Assembly (NCBI GenBank): GCA_964346815.1 | Contig: CAYFWF010000047.1 | Coordinates: forward strand, 1 to 64,000 | DNA length: 64,000 nucleotides | Source of the DNA: CAYFWF01 sp964346815 | GTDB taxonomy: Bacteria; Acidobacteriota; Aminicenantia; Aminicenantales; Aminicenantaceae | Direction: 5' to 3' | Shown here: positions 9,301 through 17,398 of the stretch, piece after piece | Layout: each line of letters starts with the position of its first letter | How positions within the stretch are numbered: position 1 is the stretch's first letter | The notes under the pieces: model-generated | The model's input: only the letters and a program-made list of their open reading frames with translations | The model's database searches: none | Told to the model about the DNA's origin: nothing | Translations under genes and position numbers: made by a program

Positions 9301-9444
9301 ATTAGAGGAACCGCGCCCGGTAATGAAATTCAATCTCCCATGGCCATTGTCATTTTAGGCGGGCTAGTGACCGCGACATTTCTCAACATGATCGTCATGC
9401 CGGTTTTGTTTCACAGATATTTCAAAGAGAGGGCTAAGGCATAA
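6355..9444 (+). CDS. Efflux RND transporter permease (CusA/CzcA-like)
   Basis: A full-length (1029-residue) RND pump of the inner membrane: N-terminal membrane helix, large periplasmic porter loop, central membrane bundle, second porter loop, C-terminal membrane bundle. The TM4 proton-relay motif reads VGILVDDAIVDIEN, with the paired Asp seen in many RND pumps rather than the DFG...D of classical CzcA. The region PVDVFPDLTAP near residue 35 is typical of heavy-metal and related exporters. It drives export by proton antiport together with the two preceding genes, 16 bases downstream of the adaptor. Substrate is unproven; metal export is inferred from the family and from the DUF4198 neighbour. 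Confidence 0.9.
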   Translation: MLSKIINWSLSNRAIVIYLTALLLILGVYITSRIPVDVFPDLTAPTVTILTEAHGMAPEEIEILISFPIESALNGAANVRRVRSISAIGLSIVWVEFDWGMDIYNARQIVNEKLQQVAAQLPPESDPPFMAPISSLMGEIYLVGLTGEKASLMELRSIADWEIRRRLLSVRGVSQVIPIGGDVRQYHVTVDPLKAKEYGISLQKIDAAIEQSNENSASGFTVQSGMEYIIRGLGRIQALEDLKNSVVTIIESKPILLKHIAEVSIGPKIIRGTASINKQPSVIVSIMKQPDVNTLELTREIEDVLADIQSKLPSNIQINTEIFKQSDFINVAVSNVFHAIRDGAILVVIILFLFLLNFRTTFIASLAIPLSLLITVIVMKLANITINTMTLGGMAIAVGILVDDAIVDIENVFRRLKQNMHLPEEKKKSIFQVVYQASNEIRHPILFATLIIILVFAPLFFLSGFEGRLLRPLGLTYILSIFASLIVAVTVTPVLSYYLLPSLKILKREGDTPVVRYLKALYKPILQKVLKHPKSVLIVAFSLVVVSIGVIPFLGRSFLPSFNEGTLTLSVNTAPGTSLSESDKIGSMVETILLEQPEVSSTARRTGRAELDEHAQEVTGAEVDVRLTMKDRSKADFLAELRRQLSLVPGTFIGIGQPISHRIDHLLSGTKSQIAVKIFGPDIYMLRTLGNSVKDLMEDIDGVVDLAIEQQHEIPQIQIKFNRINMARFGLRTHEVAENIEIAFQGKIVSQILEGQRSFDVVLRYGEEFRKDIESIKRTLIDTPLGEKVPLLQVADIRYENGPNFISREDVQRKIVVHCNVAGKDLKSVIDAIESKIAESIVIPPDYYISFGGQFESEEKASRIILLVSLLSLLSIFVLLSISYHSIKSAMLIIINLPLALIGGIVAVLLSGGTLSIPSLVGFVTLIGIATRNGIMLISHYNHLIEEEQKSLDEAVMQGSLERLIPILMTALTTSLALIPLAIRGTAPGNEIQSPMAIVILGGLVTATFLNMIVMPVLFHRYFKERAKA

Positions 9445-9476
9445 CCTGCAAAATGTATAATAATATGGAGGATAAA

Positions 9477-10310
9477 ATGAGAAAAATTGGTTTGACTTTA
9501 ATGGCTATTATTTTTTTGTTTGCTGTTTCTGTCACAATTCTTGCTCATGATTTTTGGCTTGTCCCTAAAAAATTCAGGATTTCCCCAGGTGATTCGTTGA
9601 TTATTCTGGCCAATACGGGAATGGATTTCCCGAACAGCCTCAGTGCAGTAACCCCAGATAGAATCGACCAGTTTGTACTTGCAGGGGAATCAACAAAAGA
9701 GAATATTACAGAATTTACTGTCGAGGGGAACTCTCTTGCTGCGAATTGCTCTTTCGGAAAACCTGGGACTTTTGTCATCGCGGCGGCTTTGAAGCCCAAC
9801 GAGATCAAATTGACAGGGAAAGAATTCAACGAGTACCTGCTTGCCGATGGCCTTCCCAACATTTATGAGCTCAGGAAAAAAGAAGGAATCCTCCATAAAG
9901 ACGCTGTCGAGTATTATTCCAAATATCCCAAGACAATTATCCAAGTCGGAAACAAAATTGACGATTCCCCGACAAAACCAATAGGCCTTCCCATCGAAAT
10001 CGTCCCAAAGGTCAATCCTTATAAATTAAACAAAGGAGATGAGCTGGAAGTTTTGGTGCTTTTCCAAGGGAAGCCGCTTCCGAATGCGGAAATTGCGTGG
10101 AGTTACCCAGGACGGGGGGAAGAGTTTGCCGGCTCAGCAAAAACAGATGAATCAGGACAGGCATCTATTCCTTTGATAAAAGCCGGGCCATATGTCATCA
10201 GGCTCACTCATATGGAATGGGTCAAAAAACCGACACGTGAATGGGAGAGCTATTGGACTTCTCTGACCTTCGAGGTTATATCTAACAATAATTCTCAATC
10301 CCAAAACTGA
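9477..10310 (+). CDS. DUF4198 periplasmic protein
   Basis: A 277-residue secreted protein. The start at 9477 is preceded by TGGAGG at good spacing; the longer frame from 9453 has none. A signal peptide is followed at once by the AHDFWLVP motif that marks DUF4198 proteins, so the mature N-terminus probably begins with His. The C-terminal 90 residues look like an Ig-like or carboxypeptidase-regulatory beta fold (GKPLPNAEIAW). DUF4198 genes often lie beside metal (nickel, cobalt, copper) transport genes, and here it is the last gene of the RND operon. A metal-binding or delivery role is an inference. Confidence 0.8.
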   Translation: MRKIGLTLMAIIFLFAVSVTILAHDFWLVPKKFRISPGDSLIILANTGMDFPNSLSAVTPDRIDQFVLAGESTKENITEFTVEGNSLAANCSFGKPGTFVIAAALKPNEIKLTGKEFNEYLLADGLPNIYELRKKEGILHKDAVEYYSKYPKTIIQVGNKIDDSPTKPIGLPIEIVPKVNPYKLNKGDELEVLVLFQGKPLPNAEIAWSYPGRGEEFAGSAKTDESGQASIPLIKAGPYVIRLTHMEWVKKPTREWESYWTSLTFEVISNNNSQSQN

Positions 10311-10350
10311 GACCAAAATTTGAGGATCGTTTTAATTCCAGAAAATAAAT

Positions 10351-11538
10351 TCACTCCTGGTGGCTATTCTCAGGAATTCGTTTCAGAAGATCATCCAAAA
10401 GTTTTTTAGCTTCTTCATTATCCGGTTCCAACTCCAGTGCTTTTTTTATACTCTGAATACTCAGATCAACCTTGTTCAACTGAACATATGCTTTACCTAA
10501 GTTAACGAAGCCATTTGCAGACTTTGAGTAAATGGATACAAAATATGTATAAAGTTCAACTGATTGTTGAGATTCATTGTTTCCCAAATACCTTTGGCCG
10601 ACGGTGTTAAGGATGTCAGGAGGGGGAAGGACTTTGAATCCGAACCGTTTCGTTAAGGTCTCATAGTGCTTTTTTATGAAATCCAAGGTTCCACTCCTGA
10701 AGAATTCTAGCTCTGGAATCCACCCTGAAAAGAGATTCATCAATCCTTGATAAAATCCCTTTATGGGAACGTGTCCCTCACCCTCAAATATGTCAGAGTC
10801 CCACTTAAGTCCCAGATTTTCCTTATTATGGAGCAGGGCGTCGAATTTTCTTATTCCTTCATGAAGTTCTTCAGGTTCATTTCCTCCTCCTGAAAAGTAC
10901 AGGTATTTATGGGACAGCAATTCGCCAGGAATTTCATCCAATCGATCGGATAAAAATTGTAGTCGCTCTTCGTTTTGAAGGACCGGACTGGATGCGATAA
11001 AGGCGGAAAACATAGCGGGATCCTTGAGGAGAATATAGGCTGTAAAAAAGCCAGCCAAGGAATGTCCAACCAGAATCCTGTACTCATGGATCCGGTATTT
11101 TTTCTCGAGGTGGACAAACAATTCCTTTTTGAGAAAACAAATGAACTTTTCAGAATCCTTGATTGCCTGTGGATCGCTTGTCCTGCATGGATCCAGATCC
11201 CTCCTTCTGTCTGTATTGGGAATCCCCACAACGATCATTTGGGGGAGATAGTTGGGGGATATCATGTCCACAATACTCACACAGTACCGAAATGCCCAAT
11301 CGCCATCGAGGACAAGCATAAGAGGATAGGACCCGTCTGAGCTTTCAAAATTATCCGGAAGATAGATCTCCAACGGCCGCCATTCACCTAAGATCTTAGA
11401 GAAAATTTGAGTTCTGTGTCCAATGATAATATTCTCGTCAATCTCTTTTTTTTGCGTATTTTGCATGGATTGAGCTGGAAAAATTTGTATCATACAAAGT
11501 ACAAAAAAAAGAAAAACAAGACACATTTTTGAGTTCAT
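10351..11538 (-). CDS. Secreted esterase (enterochelin-esterase-like) with TPR tail
   Basis: A 395-residue protein. ATG 11538 is preferred to the longer frame because GGAG lies 8 bases upstream. After a signal peptide comes an alpha/beta hydrolase domain of the putative-esterase (IroE/Fes-like) family, with the nucleophile Ser in GHSLAG and a later His in EGEGHVPIK. The last ~70 residues form one or two TPR motifs (NGFVNLGKAYVQLNKVDLS). It probably hydrolyses an ester in the periplasm or outside the cell. It converges on the DUF4198 gene, with 40 bases between the two stops, and is not part of that operon. Confidence 0.8.
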   Translation of the reverse strand: MNSKMCLVFLFFVLCMIQIFPAQSMQNTQKKEIDENIIIGHRTQIFSKILGEWRPLEIYLPDNFESSDGSYPLMLVLDGDWAFRYCVSIVDMISPNYLPQMIVVGIPNTDRRRDLDPCRTSDPQAIKDSEKFICFLKKELFVHLEKKYRIHEYRILVGHSLAGFFTAYILLKDPAMFSAFIASSPVLQNEERLQFLSDRLDEIPGELLSHKYLYFSGGGNEPEELHEGIRKFDALLHNKENLGLKWDSDIFEGEGHVPIKGFYQGLMNLFSGWIPELEFFRSGTLDFIKKHYETLTKRFGFKVLPPPDILNTVGQRYLGNNESQQSVELYTYFVSIYSKSANGFVNLGKAYVQLNKVDLSIQSIKKALELEPDNEEAKKLLDDLLKRIPENSHQE

Positions 11539-11809
11539 AATTATCACTCCACTTTCTAATTTTGACCAATATTATTTATTTAAATATTATCACCGTCTCC
11601 CAGAAATCGCCAATTTCTCCTTTAAAGAAGTAAGAATATATTCATTTTGACTCGATAATCTCCCTGTGTTACATACTACAAGAATAGCAACTATGCAGAT
11701 GTTCATGTTCTATGTGAAATCTTGGAAACAAACAGGATAGATACTTATAGGAAAAATAATTGTTGAGCGTAATATTTAAAAATTAAACTCAAAAGTAGGG
11801 AAAGGGCAA

Positions 11810-12430
11810 ATGAAAAGCAAAGGCATATCAATTTTAACAGGGCTGATTTTTATTCTCATTTTTAGTCTAAACGGACAAGAAATGCCGCAGAACTGGAAAG
11901 CCAAAACACTTTGGGAGAGCATTGAAAAGATTCAGAGAGTAATAGTTGGCGATATCGATCCAAATCATAAAGGAGACGAAATCATTTCAGTAACTCAGAA
12001 GGGTGAAGTCGTCTATACGCTCGAATCCCCTGATGGATGGGTAAACGATATTCTCTGGGTTGACACGGCCTCTCTAACAGGAGCAGCAATAGGTGAATTG
12101 GATACTGGTCACCCAGGCAGAGAGGTTATCGTGGGAGGCGCGAGGGGAGTTTCAGAGGAAATATACAGGGACAAAGACGGCCTGCGAGGTGTGGCAGTTG
12201 CAGATATCCAGCCAGATATCCCGGGTAATGAAGTGGCTATCTTCGGCTATGCGAAAGATATCATTATGATTTATCCAAAAAACGGCGAGTGGGTGACAGA
12301 GACTCTGTGGACTGATTCAGACCGTGCGCACAGCCTTTCCTGTGGAAACTTTTCACCCTCTACATCCTGGCAGGAATGCGTGGTAGGAGGCTATTCAAAA
12401 AAGGTCACTGGAATCTTCTACAAAAAATGA
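11810..12430 (+). CDS. Secreted FG-GAP/VCBS-like repeat protein
   Basis: A 206-residue protein with a signal peptide (about residues 1-22) and beta repeats of the FG-GAP/VCBS type: GDIDPNHKGDEIISV, GELDTGHPGREVIVG and ADIQPDIPGNEVAIF recur at about 45-50 residue steps, each with acidic loops that bind calcium in this fold. Three to four blades are visible, too few for a closed propeller, so it may be a truncated relative of longer proteins. Its stop overlaps the next start (ATGA), so it is coupled to the DUF5916 gene. Confidence 0.6.
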   Translation: MKSKGISILTGLIFILIFSLNGQEMPQNWKAKTLWESIEKIQRVIVGDIDPNHKGDEIISVTQKGEVVYTLESPDGWVNDILWVDTASLTGAAIGELDTGHPGREVIVGGARGVSEEIYRDKDGLRGVAVADIQPDIPGNEVAIFGYAKDIIMIYPKNGEWVTETLWTDSDRAHSLSCGNFSPSTSWQECVVGGYSKKVTGIFYKK

Positions 12431-14004
12431 GAATCCCCTCTTCTCTTAAAGGCGAAGTGAAGAAAGTAATCTTAGGACTGTTTTTTATCAATCTGATGAT
12501 AGCGAGTTTTGCCCTAGAGAGCAGAGGAGCTGAGGTTAGAAAAACTCCGGCCATAAAGATCTCCTCGCCTGTTAAAATCGATGGGAATTTGAGCGATGAG
12601 GCGTGGGAAAATATAGATCCTATAAGAGACTTCATCCAATTTTCCCCGTTCCATGGCGAACCATCCCCTCTGAAAACAGAAGTTAGGATTGCCTATGACG
12701 ACGAATCGATATACTGTGGCTTTTACTGCATTGACCTTGATCCTGAGAAGATCTCCGCCAGCATCACCAAAAGAGATGCGGAATTCGAACAGGATGATAC
12801 AGTTATCGTTATGCTCGATACTTTCAACGACAATCGCACATGCTATCTATTTGCAACCAATCTTCTGGGGACACAATTCGATGGCAAGGTCGCGGATAAC
12901 GGACGCTCAGAGGACGATAGCTGGGATGAATCTTGGCAGTCAGCAGCTCAGCGAGTGGAGGATGGATGGATTGCAGAAATCGCTATACCCTTTTCCATTC
13001 TCAAGTTTAAAAGCGGAGAAGGCAGGATATGGGGGCTTAATATCGGAAGAAACTATCCCCGAACTCTCGAGACAAGCTTTTGGGTCGGCCCTCTCGAAAA
13101 GGAGAATCGTGTATCCCAGTTTGGAAAATTGGTGGACCTTGATCTTCAGCCTAAAGGAAAAAGACTGACAATCATGCCCTATGGTCTCTCTCAAGTTCAG
13201 GAAGACAAGAAATGGGAAGGAAAGGCAGGAATTGATTTTCGTTATCCATTCACCTCAAACCTAGGAGCGGATATCACCATCAATCCTGACTTTGCCACTG
13301 TAGAAGCCGATGTAGAACAGATCAATCTTACGCGTTTTGAACTCCGCATCTCCGAAAAGCGGCCTTTTTTTCTGGAAGGATCTGAATATTTTAGAACTCG
13401 TATCAATCAATTCTACTCACGCCGCATCGGTGACATACCGTGGGGGGCAAAACTGACAGGCAAAATTGGCGGCTGGAATATAGCCCTCATCAACGCTCAG
13501 TCAGATCCTGCTTCAACTGGAGCAATTCCCGAAAGCGAGGAAAAAAAAGCACTCTACAGCGTATTCCGCACCCAGAGGGATATATTTGGAAACTCTAATA
13601 TCGGTCTCATCTTTGCTAACAGAGCATACAAAGGAGAAAACAGCGGCTCAATAGGAATAGATACGACTCTCTTTTTTACAAGAACTTTAGGAATGACTGC
13701 ACAATTTGTTAAGAGTCATGGTCCCGTTAAAGACGGTACCTGGGCCTGGTTTATTCGACCCGCATTTGACAGCGCAACAGGCCATTTCCATATTCGGTAC
13801 TCCCACTGGGGCGAAGGATTGATGGAGAATATGAACTCAATTGCTTATATCCGAGATGACGACCGAAAGGAAATAGACTCCAATCTCTCTAAAACTTTCT
13901 GGATAAGAAAAGGTTGGTTTGAGCGCATCCAATTTACGACAAACTACAATCGATACTGGAGCCAGGAAGGAGTCCTGAGGAGCTGGGATTCGAGTTCACG
14001 ATAA
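12427..14004 (+). pseudogene. DUF5916 / family-9 carbohydrate-binding-domain protein, broken by an in-frame stop
   Basis: The first 525 residues match the DUF5916 architecture: signal peptide, a family-9 carbohydrate-binding-like domain (about residues 45-210, starting KIDGNLSDEAWE), then the start of an outer membrane beta-barrel with the signature ISEKRPFFLEGSEYF. The start at 12427 overlaps the preceding stop. A TAA at 14002-14004 ends the frame early, yet the same frame continues with family-like sequence (TLTNKWEIRLNHDEDFKRYEK, then RNRETSLSIGYDTR) to about 14145, after which similarity is lost. Members are usually over 650 residues, so the barrel is incomplete. Decay is the simplest reading. 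Confidence 0.7.
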
Positions 14005-14618
14005 TCCCCCACACTGACAAACAAGTGGGAAATCAGGTTGAATCACGACGAGGATTTCAAGCGCTATGAAAAAGATTTCCGCAACCGTGAAACGAGCTTG
14101 AGTATCGGCTACGACACCAGAACGGGAAGGTCTTTTTCCAAACCAATTCTGTTATTGACAAAAAAATGTTCAGGTTGTCTTCGTATGGCGATTTCTCCCG
14201 CCTTTTGGCTCTCTTCAGATTGCTTATCAAAGAGGCACATCAGGGTTCGGCACAAAATCAGATCAAGGGCATACATTATTTACTAAGCTATCCTGGGTAT
14301 TCTAAAGACCGAAGAAAAATACTGGCTTTTTTTCCATTTAAACTTTACATGCATAAAAAGTCTTATACCTTACATCGAAATACAAAAATCCTTAAACGCT
14401 CCATAGGAACAAGGTAAATGTCCTATTTCCGCTCTCATTTTTTTCCGTCAAGTCTACTCACCAGCAGAAGTCACGGGATTAAATCCTATGACTCCTAGTT
14501 TAATTCCAGGGACTTCTCAGGGACAAAAACATGACAAAATAGACCAAAACTGATTGTTTACCCTTGTTTTCGTCTATTTGCCGTGGTGACATTAAATATT
14601 ATGTTTTCAAAGGATTAG

Positions 14619-14702
14619 TGCCGAGGTCCGGACTCGAACTGGTACGCAGGCTCACTTACGAGCGATTTTAAGTCCCCTGTTCCATCAAAAATCCACCGTG
14701 TC
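14619..14702 (-). pseudogene. Degenerate tRNA-Leu copy
   Basis: The segment aligns along its length with the intact tRNA-Leu at 3222-3307. The T arm (GGACTCGAACT on the plus strand) and the anticodon region GATTTTAAGTCCC are kept, while the acceptor stem and D arm carry many changes and cannot pair. It is not a working tRNA. Confidence 0.6.
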
Positions 14703-14853
14703 CTTCTTGTGTCCCTCTTCTGCACAGGAGTATGCAGACTATACAGATAATTGGGAAAATACACATCTCCCTATTTTTCCAAAATCTGCTGATTTTTCAG
14801 TAAGTTACTGGCTTTTAATGCTTTACAGAAAAACTCGAATTCTCTTTCCTGAT

Positions 14854-14895
14854 GATTTTAAGTCCCTTGCGTCTACCAATTCCGCCACCCCGGCA
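14854..14895 (-). repeat. Exact 42-bp duplicate of the tRNA-Leu 5' half
   Basis: These 42 bases are identical to 3267-3308, from the anticodon loop to one base past the tRNA 5' end. Identity stops sharply on both sides. With the intact tRNA 11.6 kb away this forms a direct repeat flanking the efflux-DUF5916 segment, as left and right attachment sites would. Confidence 0.7.
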
Positions 14896-14909
14896 TACCA
14901 AGTGAGGGG

Positions 14910-14938
14910 ATTATATCATAATCCTAAAACCCCAACAA
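14910..14938 (-). promoter_or_regulatory. Promoter still facing the tRNA-Leu half
   Basis: Minus-strand TTGTTG (14938-14933), a 17-base spacer and TATAAT (14915-14910) stand just before the tRNA half. This may be the native tRNA promoter, left behind when the tRNA was split. Confidence 0.5.
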
Positions 14939-15090
14939 GCTCTGGGAATTTCCATGCAGTCCACTCCTTACAAGGATTGCTTCAATCCATATATCGACCC
15001 GCGTTGACATCGATGACTTCTTTCCATTCTTCGCCCTCTATGGACAGCAAAAACGAATGAGGCCCCGAGGTTCCCGCAGTATGATCCGAG

Positions 15091-15118
15091 TTGACATGGA
15101 CCCAGACAGTGATAGAAT
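15091..15118 (+). promoter_or_regulatory. Promoter of the ArsA-family gene
   Basis: TTGACA (15091-15096), a 16-base spacer and TAGAAT (15113-15118). Transcription would begin near 15125, downstream of the longest possible start at 15057, which supports the start at 15147. Confidence 0.6.
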
Positions 15119-15146
15119 AAGTTTAGAAGTGGGAGTGTTTGAAACG

Positions 15147-16310
15147 ATGCGCACAATTCTTTTTACCGGAAAAGGAGGGGTGGGGAAAACCACACTCTCT
15201 GCAGCTACGGCTCTGCAATGCGCAAACAAGGGATACAGAACCCTTGTTATTTCTACCGATGCCGCCCATTCTCTCTCCGACTCTTTCGAAACTCAACTCT
15301 CCAGCCAGCCCAAAAGAATTGCGGCCAACCTTTTCGGTCAGGAAATAAACGCCCTGGAGGAAATAGAGAAAAATTGGGGGGATATCAAAAGCTATTTGAG
15401 CGCCCTCTTCTCTTCTCAGGGAATAGACGAGATAGAAGCCGAAGAGATGAGTGTTTTCCCGGGCATGGAAGAGCTGTTCAGCCTGATGGAAATCCGCAAC
15501 TATAACAGATCTTCCGAATATGATGTCATTATCGTAGACTGTGCTCCCACAGGGGATACCTTGAGGCTCCTCAGCGCTCCGGAAATCACCAACTGGTACC
15601 TCAAACACATCTTTCCCATCCAGAGAACCGCGGCCAGGGCCGTAAGGCCTGTGGCTAACCGGGTCCTTCCCTTTCCTTTCCCTGAAGATAAAGTCTTCGG
15701 CGCCATGAAGAAGCTGACTACCCAGCTGGCCGAGATGAAAGAAATCCTTTCCGATTCCCAAAAAACGACCGTCCGCCTTGTGGTCAATCCAGAAAAGATG
15801 GTCATCAAAGAGGCGCAGCGGGCATTTACATTCTTCAGTCTCTTCGGCTATGCCGTCGACCTTATCATCGTAAACAGGGTGATTCCTCCGGATATACAGG
15901 ATGCGTACTTTGATAAATGGAAGGTCATTCAATCTGGATACCAAAGGAAGATCAAGGAGTGTTTTTCACCCATCCCCATATTTTCATTGGAGCTTTTAGA
16001 AGAGGAAATCATTGGTACAGAGCTGCTCTCTCGGATAGCGAAAAAAATATACGGCAGAAAAGATCCAGCCCGGATTTTTCTCTCTCAAAAGCCTGTCGCT
16101 ATTCAGAAGGCAGACGGCGGATTCGATATGCTCCTGAATCTGCCTTTTCAGAAAAAGGCCGATATAGACCTCTACAAGAACGGCGATGAGCTGATCATTA
16201 AAGCGGGCAAGTTCAAAAGGAACATCATCCTTCCGCCGACGTTGATCCATTATTCGATCAAAAGCGCGAAGTTCGAAGAAGAAAAGCTTAGAATAAGCTT
16301 CCGCCAATAG
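15147..16310 (+). CDS. ArsA/Get3-family ATPase with C-terminal HSP20-like domain
   Basis: A 387-residue soluble ATPase. The P-loop GKGGVGKTT is at residues 8-16, switch I DAAHSL near 38-43 and switch II DCAPTGDTLRLL near 131-142, all as in Get3/ArsA. The last ~65 residues (from GGFDMLLNLP) form an HSP20-like beta domain found in some bacterial ArsA relatives. No arsenite pump (ArsB) or ArsR is nearby, so arsenite export is unlikely; a chaperone or membrane-protein targeting role like Get3 fits the HSP20 tail better but is inference. ATG 15147 starts directly before the P-loop strand and lies behind the promoter. A small basic protein follows. Confidence 0.85.
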   Translation: MRTILFTGKGGVGKTTLSAATALQCANKGYRTLVISTDAAHSLSDSFETQLSSQPKRIAANLFGQEINALEEIEKNWGDIKSYLSALFSSQGIDEIEAEEMSVFPGMEELFSLMEIRNYNRSSEYDVIIVDCAPTGDTLRLLSAPEITNWYLKHIFPIQRTAARAVRPVANRVLPFPFPEDKVFGAMKKLTTQLAEMKEILSDSQKTTVRLVVNPEKMVIKEAQRAFTFFSLFGYAVDLIIVNRVIPPDIQDAYFDKWKVIQSGYQRKIKECFSPIPIFSLELLEEEIIGTELLSRIAKKIYGRKDPARIFLSQKPVAIQKADGGFDMLLNLPFQKKADIDLYKNGDELIIKAGKFKRNIILPPTLIHYSIKSAKFEEEKLRISFRQ

Positions 16311-16353
16311 ACCTTTAGGCTCAAACAGTCCTAATGGGAAAGGAGGTGACGCA

Positions 16354-16578
16354 GTGAACGAAGAGAAGACACGAGAAATCAGAATCAGTCTGCCCGAAGA
16401 GATCTTTTCGATCTTATTCCCCAGGGATGCTGTCGGTCATGTGATCAAGGCAAGAAAAGAAATGCTTTTCGCTGTCCGTTCCTTCATCGATGCGAGAATC
16501 GCAATGCTGGAAAAGATGGAGAAGAAGACCTCGCAAGGGAAGAGAAGCGAAAAAAAGAAAAAAATAAAAATCGAGTAG
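16354..16578 (+). CDS. Small basic hypothetical protein
   Basis: A 74-residue protein starting at GTG 16354 behind a very strong ribosome-binding site (AAAGGAGGTGA). Residues 1-55 look like a compact helical domain (ISLPEEIFSILFPRDAVGHVIKA); the tail is almost entirely Lys, Arg, Ser and Glu, ending KKKKIKIE. It follows the ArsA-family gene after 43 bases and is probably co-transcribed. I do not recognise the family. The strong translation signal suggests an abundant product, perhaps nucleic-acid or membrane binding. Confidence 0.65.
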   Translation: MNEEKTREIRISLPEEIFSILFPRDAVGHVIKARKEMLFAVRSFIDARIAMLEKMEKKTSQGKRSEKKKKIKIE

Positions 16579-16589
16579 AAATTCTTTTA

Positions 16590-16618
16590 TTGACTTAAAA
16601 TCCTTCAGATATTAGAGT
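16590..16618 (+). promoter_or_regulatory. Possible promoter of the phosphatidyltransferase gene
   Basis: TTGACT (16590-16595), a 17-base spacer and TAGAGT (16613-16618), 36 bases before the GTG start. The -10 is only moderate. Confidence 0.4.
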
Positions 16619-16654
16619 AACTGTATTCTTGAAAGCGATTCTGAAATAAAAGAA

Positions 16655-17317
16655 GTGAATAAGAGTAACCGGTCCCAGGAAACAGCACGAATTTTACCCA
16701 AAAATTTGATCGCTTCCGCCATCCAATTTGCCGACAGCCTGGCCGACATTTTCATCCGCCTCAAAATTTCCCCCAATTCCTTGAGTGTTTTTGCGCTCAT
16801 TCTCGGATTCGGAGCGGGATTTCTCTATTTTTCTTCCAAACCTTTATGGGCTGGAATTGTCATCGTTTTCTGCGGTTTGTTCGATATGCTGGATGGAAAA
16901 GTGGCAGTAAAAACAAAGCGAATGAGCTTGTTCGGAGCCATTTTTGACTCGACTTTAGACAGATATTCTGAATTTTTTATCTACCTTGGCTTGGCCTACT
17001 ATTTCAGGAACCACTGGGCTCTTTGGCTGCTTTTCTTCACCTTTCTCGGGTCCTCGATGGTCAGCTACACACGGGCTCGAGCCGAAGGACTGGGCATAGA
17101 GTGCAAAATAGGGGTGATGCAGAGGGCCGAAAGAATGGTCCTGCTCGCCTCTGCCTCCATCCTGGGTTCTGCCTTCGGAGTTTTCGACCCTGCCATGATC
17201 GGGGTGCTGATCGCCATCGCTGTCATCTCAAACATCACAGCCTTCCAGAGAACGTTCTATGTCAGAAAAGTGGAGAAGCTGAATACGCTAGAACTCAAAA
17301 CGAAGCATGCAAAATAG
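16655..17317 (+). CDS. CDP-alcohol phosphatidyltransferase family membrane enzyme
   Basis: A 220-residue integral membrane protein with about six helices. The family signature is present as D77-x2-D80-G81-x2-A84 then G94-x3-D98-x3-D102. The usual Arg after Ala is Val here, followed by Lys-rich residues. Such enzymes swap CMP of a CDP-linked lipid for an alcohol such as glycerol phosphate, inositol phosphate or serine. The exact alcohol cannot be told. The start is GTG 16655 with only a weak ribosome-binding site. It follows the small basic protein gene but has its own possible promoter. A long repeat lies just downstream. Confidence 0.85.
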   Translation: MNKSNRSQETARILPKNLIASAIQFADSLADIFIRLKISPNSLSVFALILGFGAGFLYFSSKPLWAGIVIVFCGLFDMLDGKVAVKTKRMSLFGAIFDSTLDRYSEFFIYLGLAYYFRNHWALWLLFFTFLGSSMVSYTRARAEGLGIECKIGVMQRAERMVLLASASILGSAFGVFDPAMIGVLIAIAVISNITAFQRTFYVRKVEKLNTLELKTKHAK

Positions 17318-17398
17318 AACAAAACTTTGCTCTCTGCAAAGTTTTCACATATTTTTCCATTTTTTATAACTTCCAGCAAAGTTCATTTCGCTTTGTTT

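Larger units (their letters stand above)
14005..15090. other. Gene-free decay zone
   Basis: It holds the read-through tail of the DUF5916 gene (to about 14145), a degenerate tRNA-Leu (14619-14702), a 5' half of tRNA-Leu (14854-14895) with its promoter, and otherwise no supportable gene. Open frames crossing it are short and overlap the tRNA remains. Confidence 0.6.

Noticed and set aside
14698..15060. 120-codon plus-strand frame
   Set aside because: It runs antisense through the tRNA-Leu half and its promoter, and has no family resemblance.
15123..15944. 273-codon minus-strand frame
   Set aside because: It lies fully antisense to the ArsA-family gene, whose motifs are all present.
15147..16310. 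Arsenic resistance operon
   Set aside because: The ArsA-family ATPase has an HSP20-like tail and no arsB, arsR or arsC is nearby.
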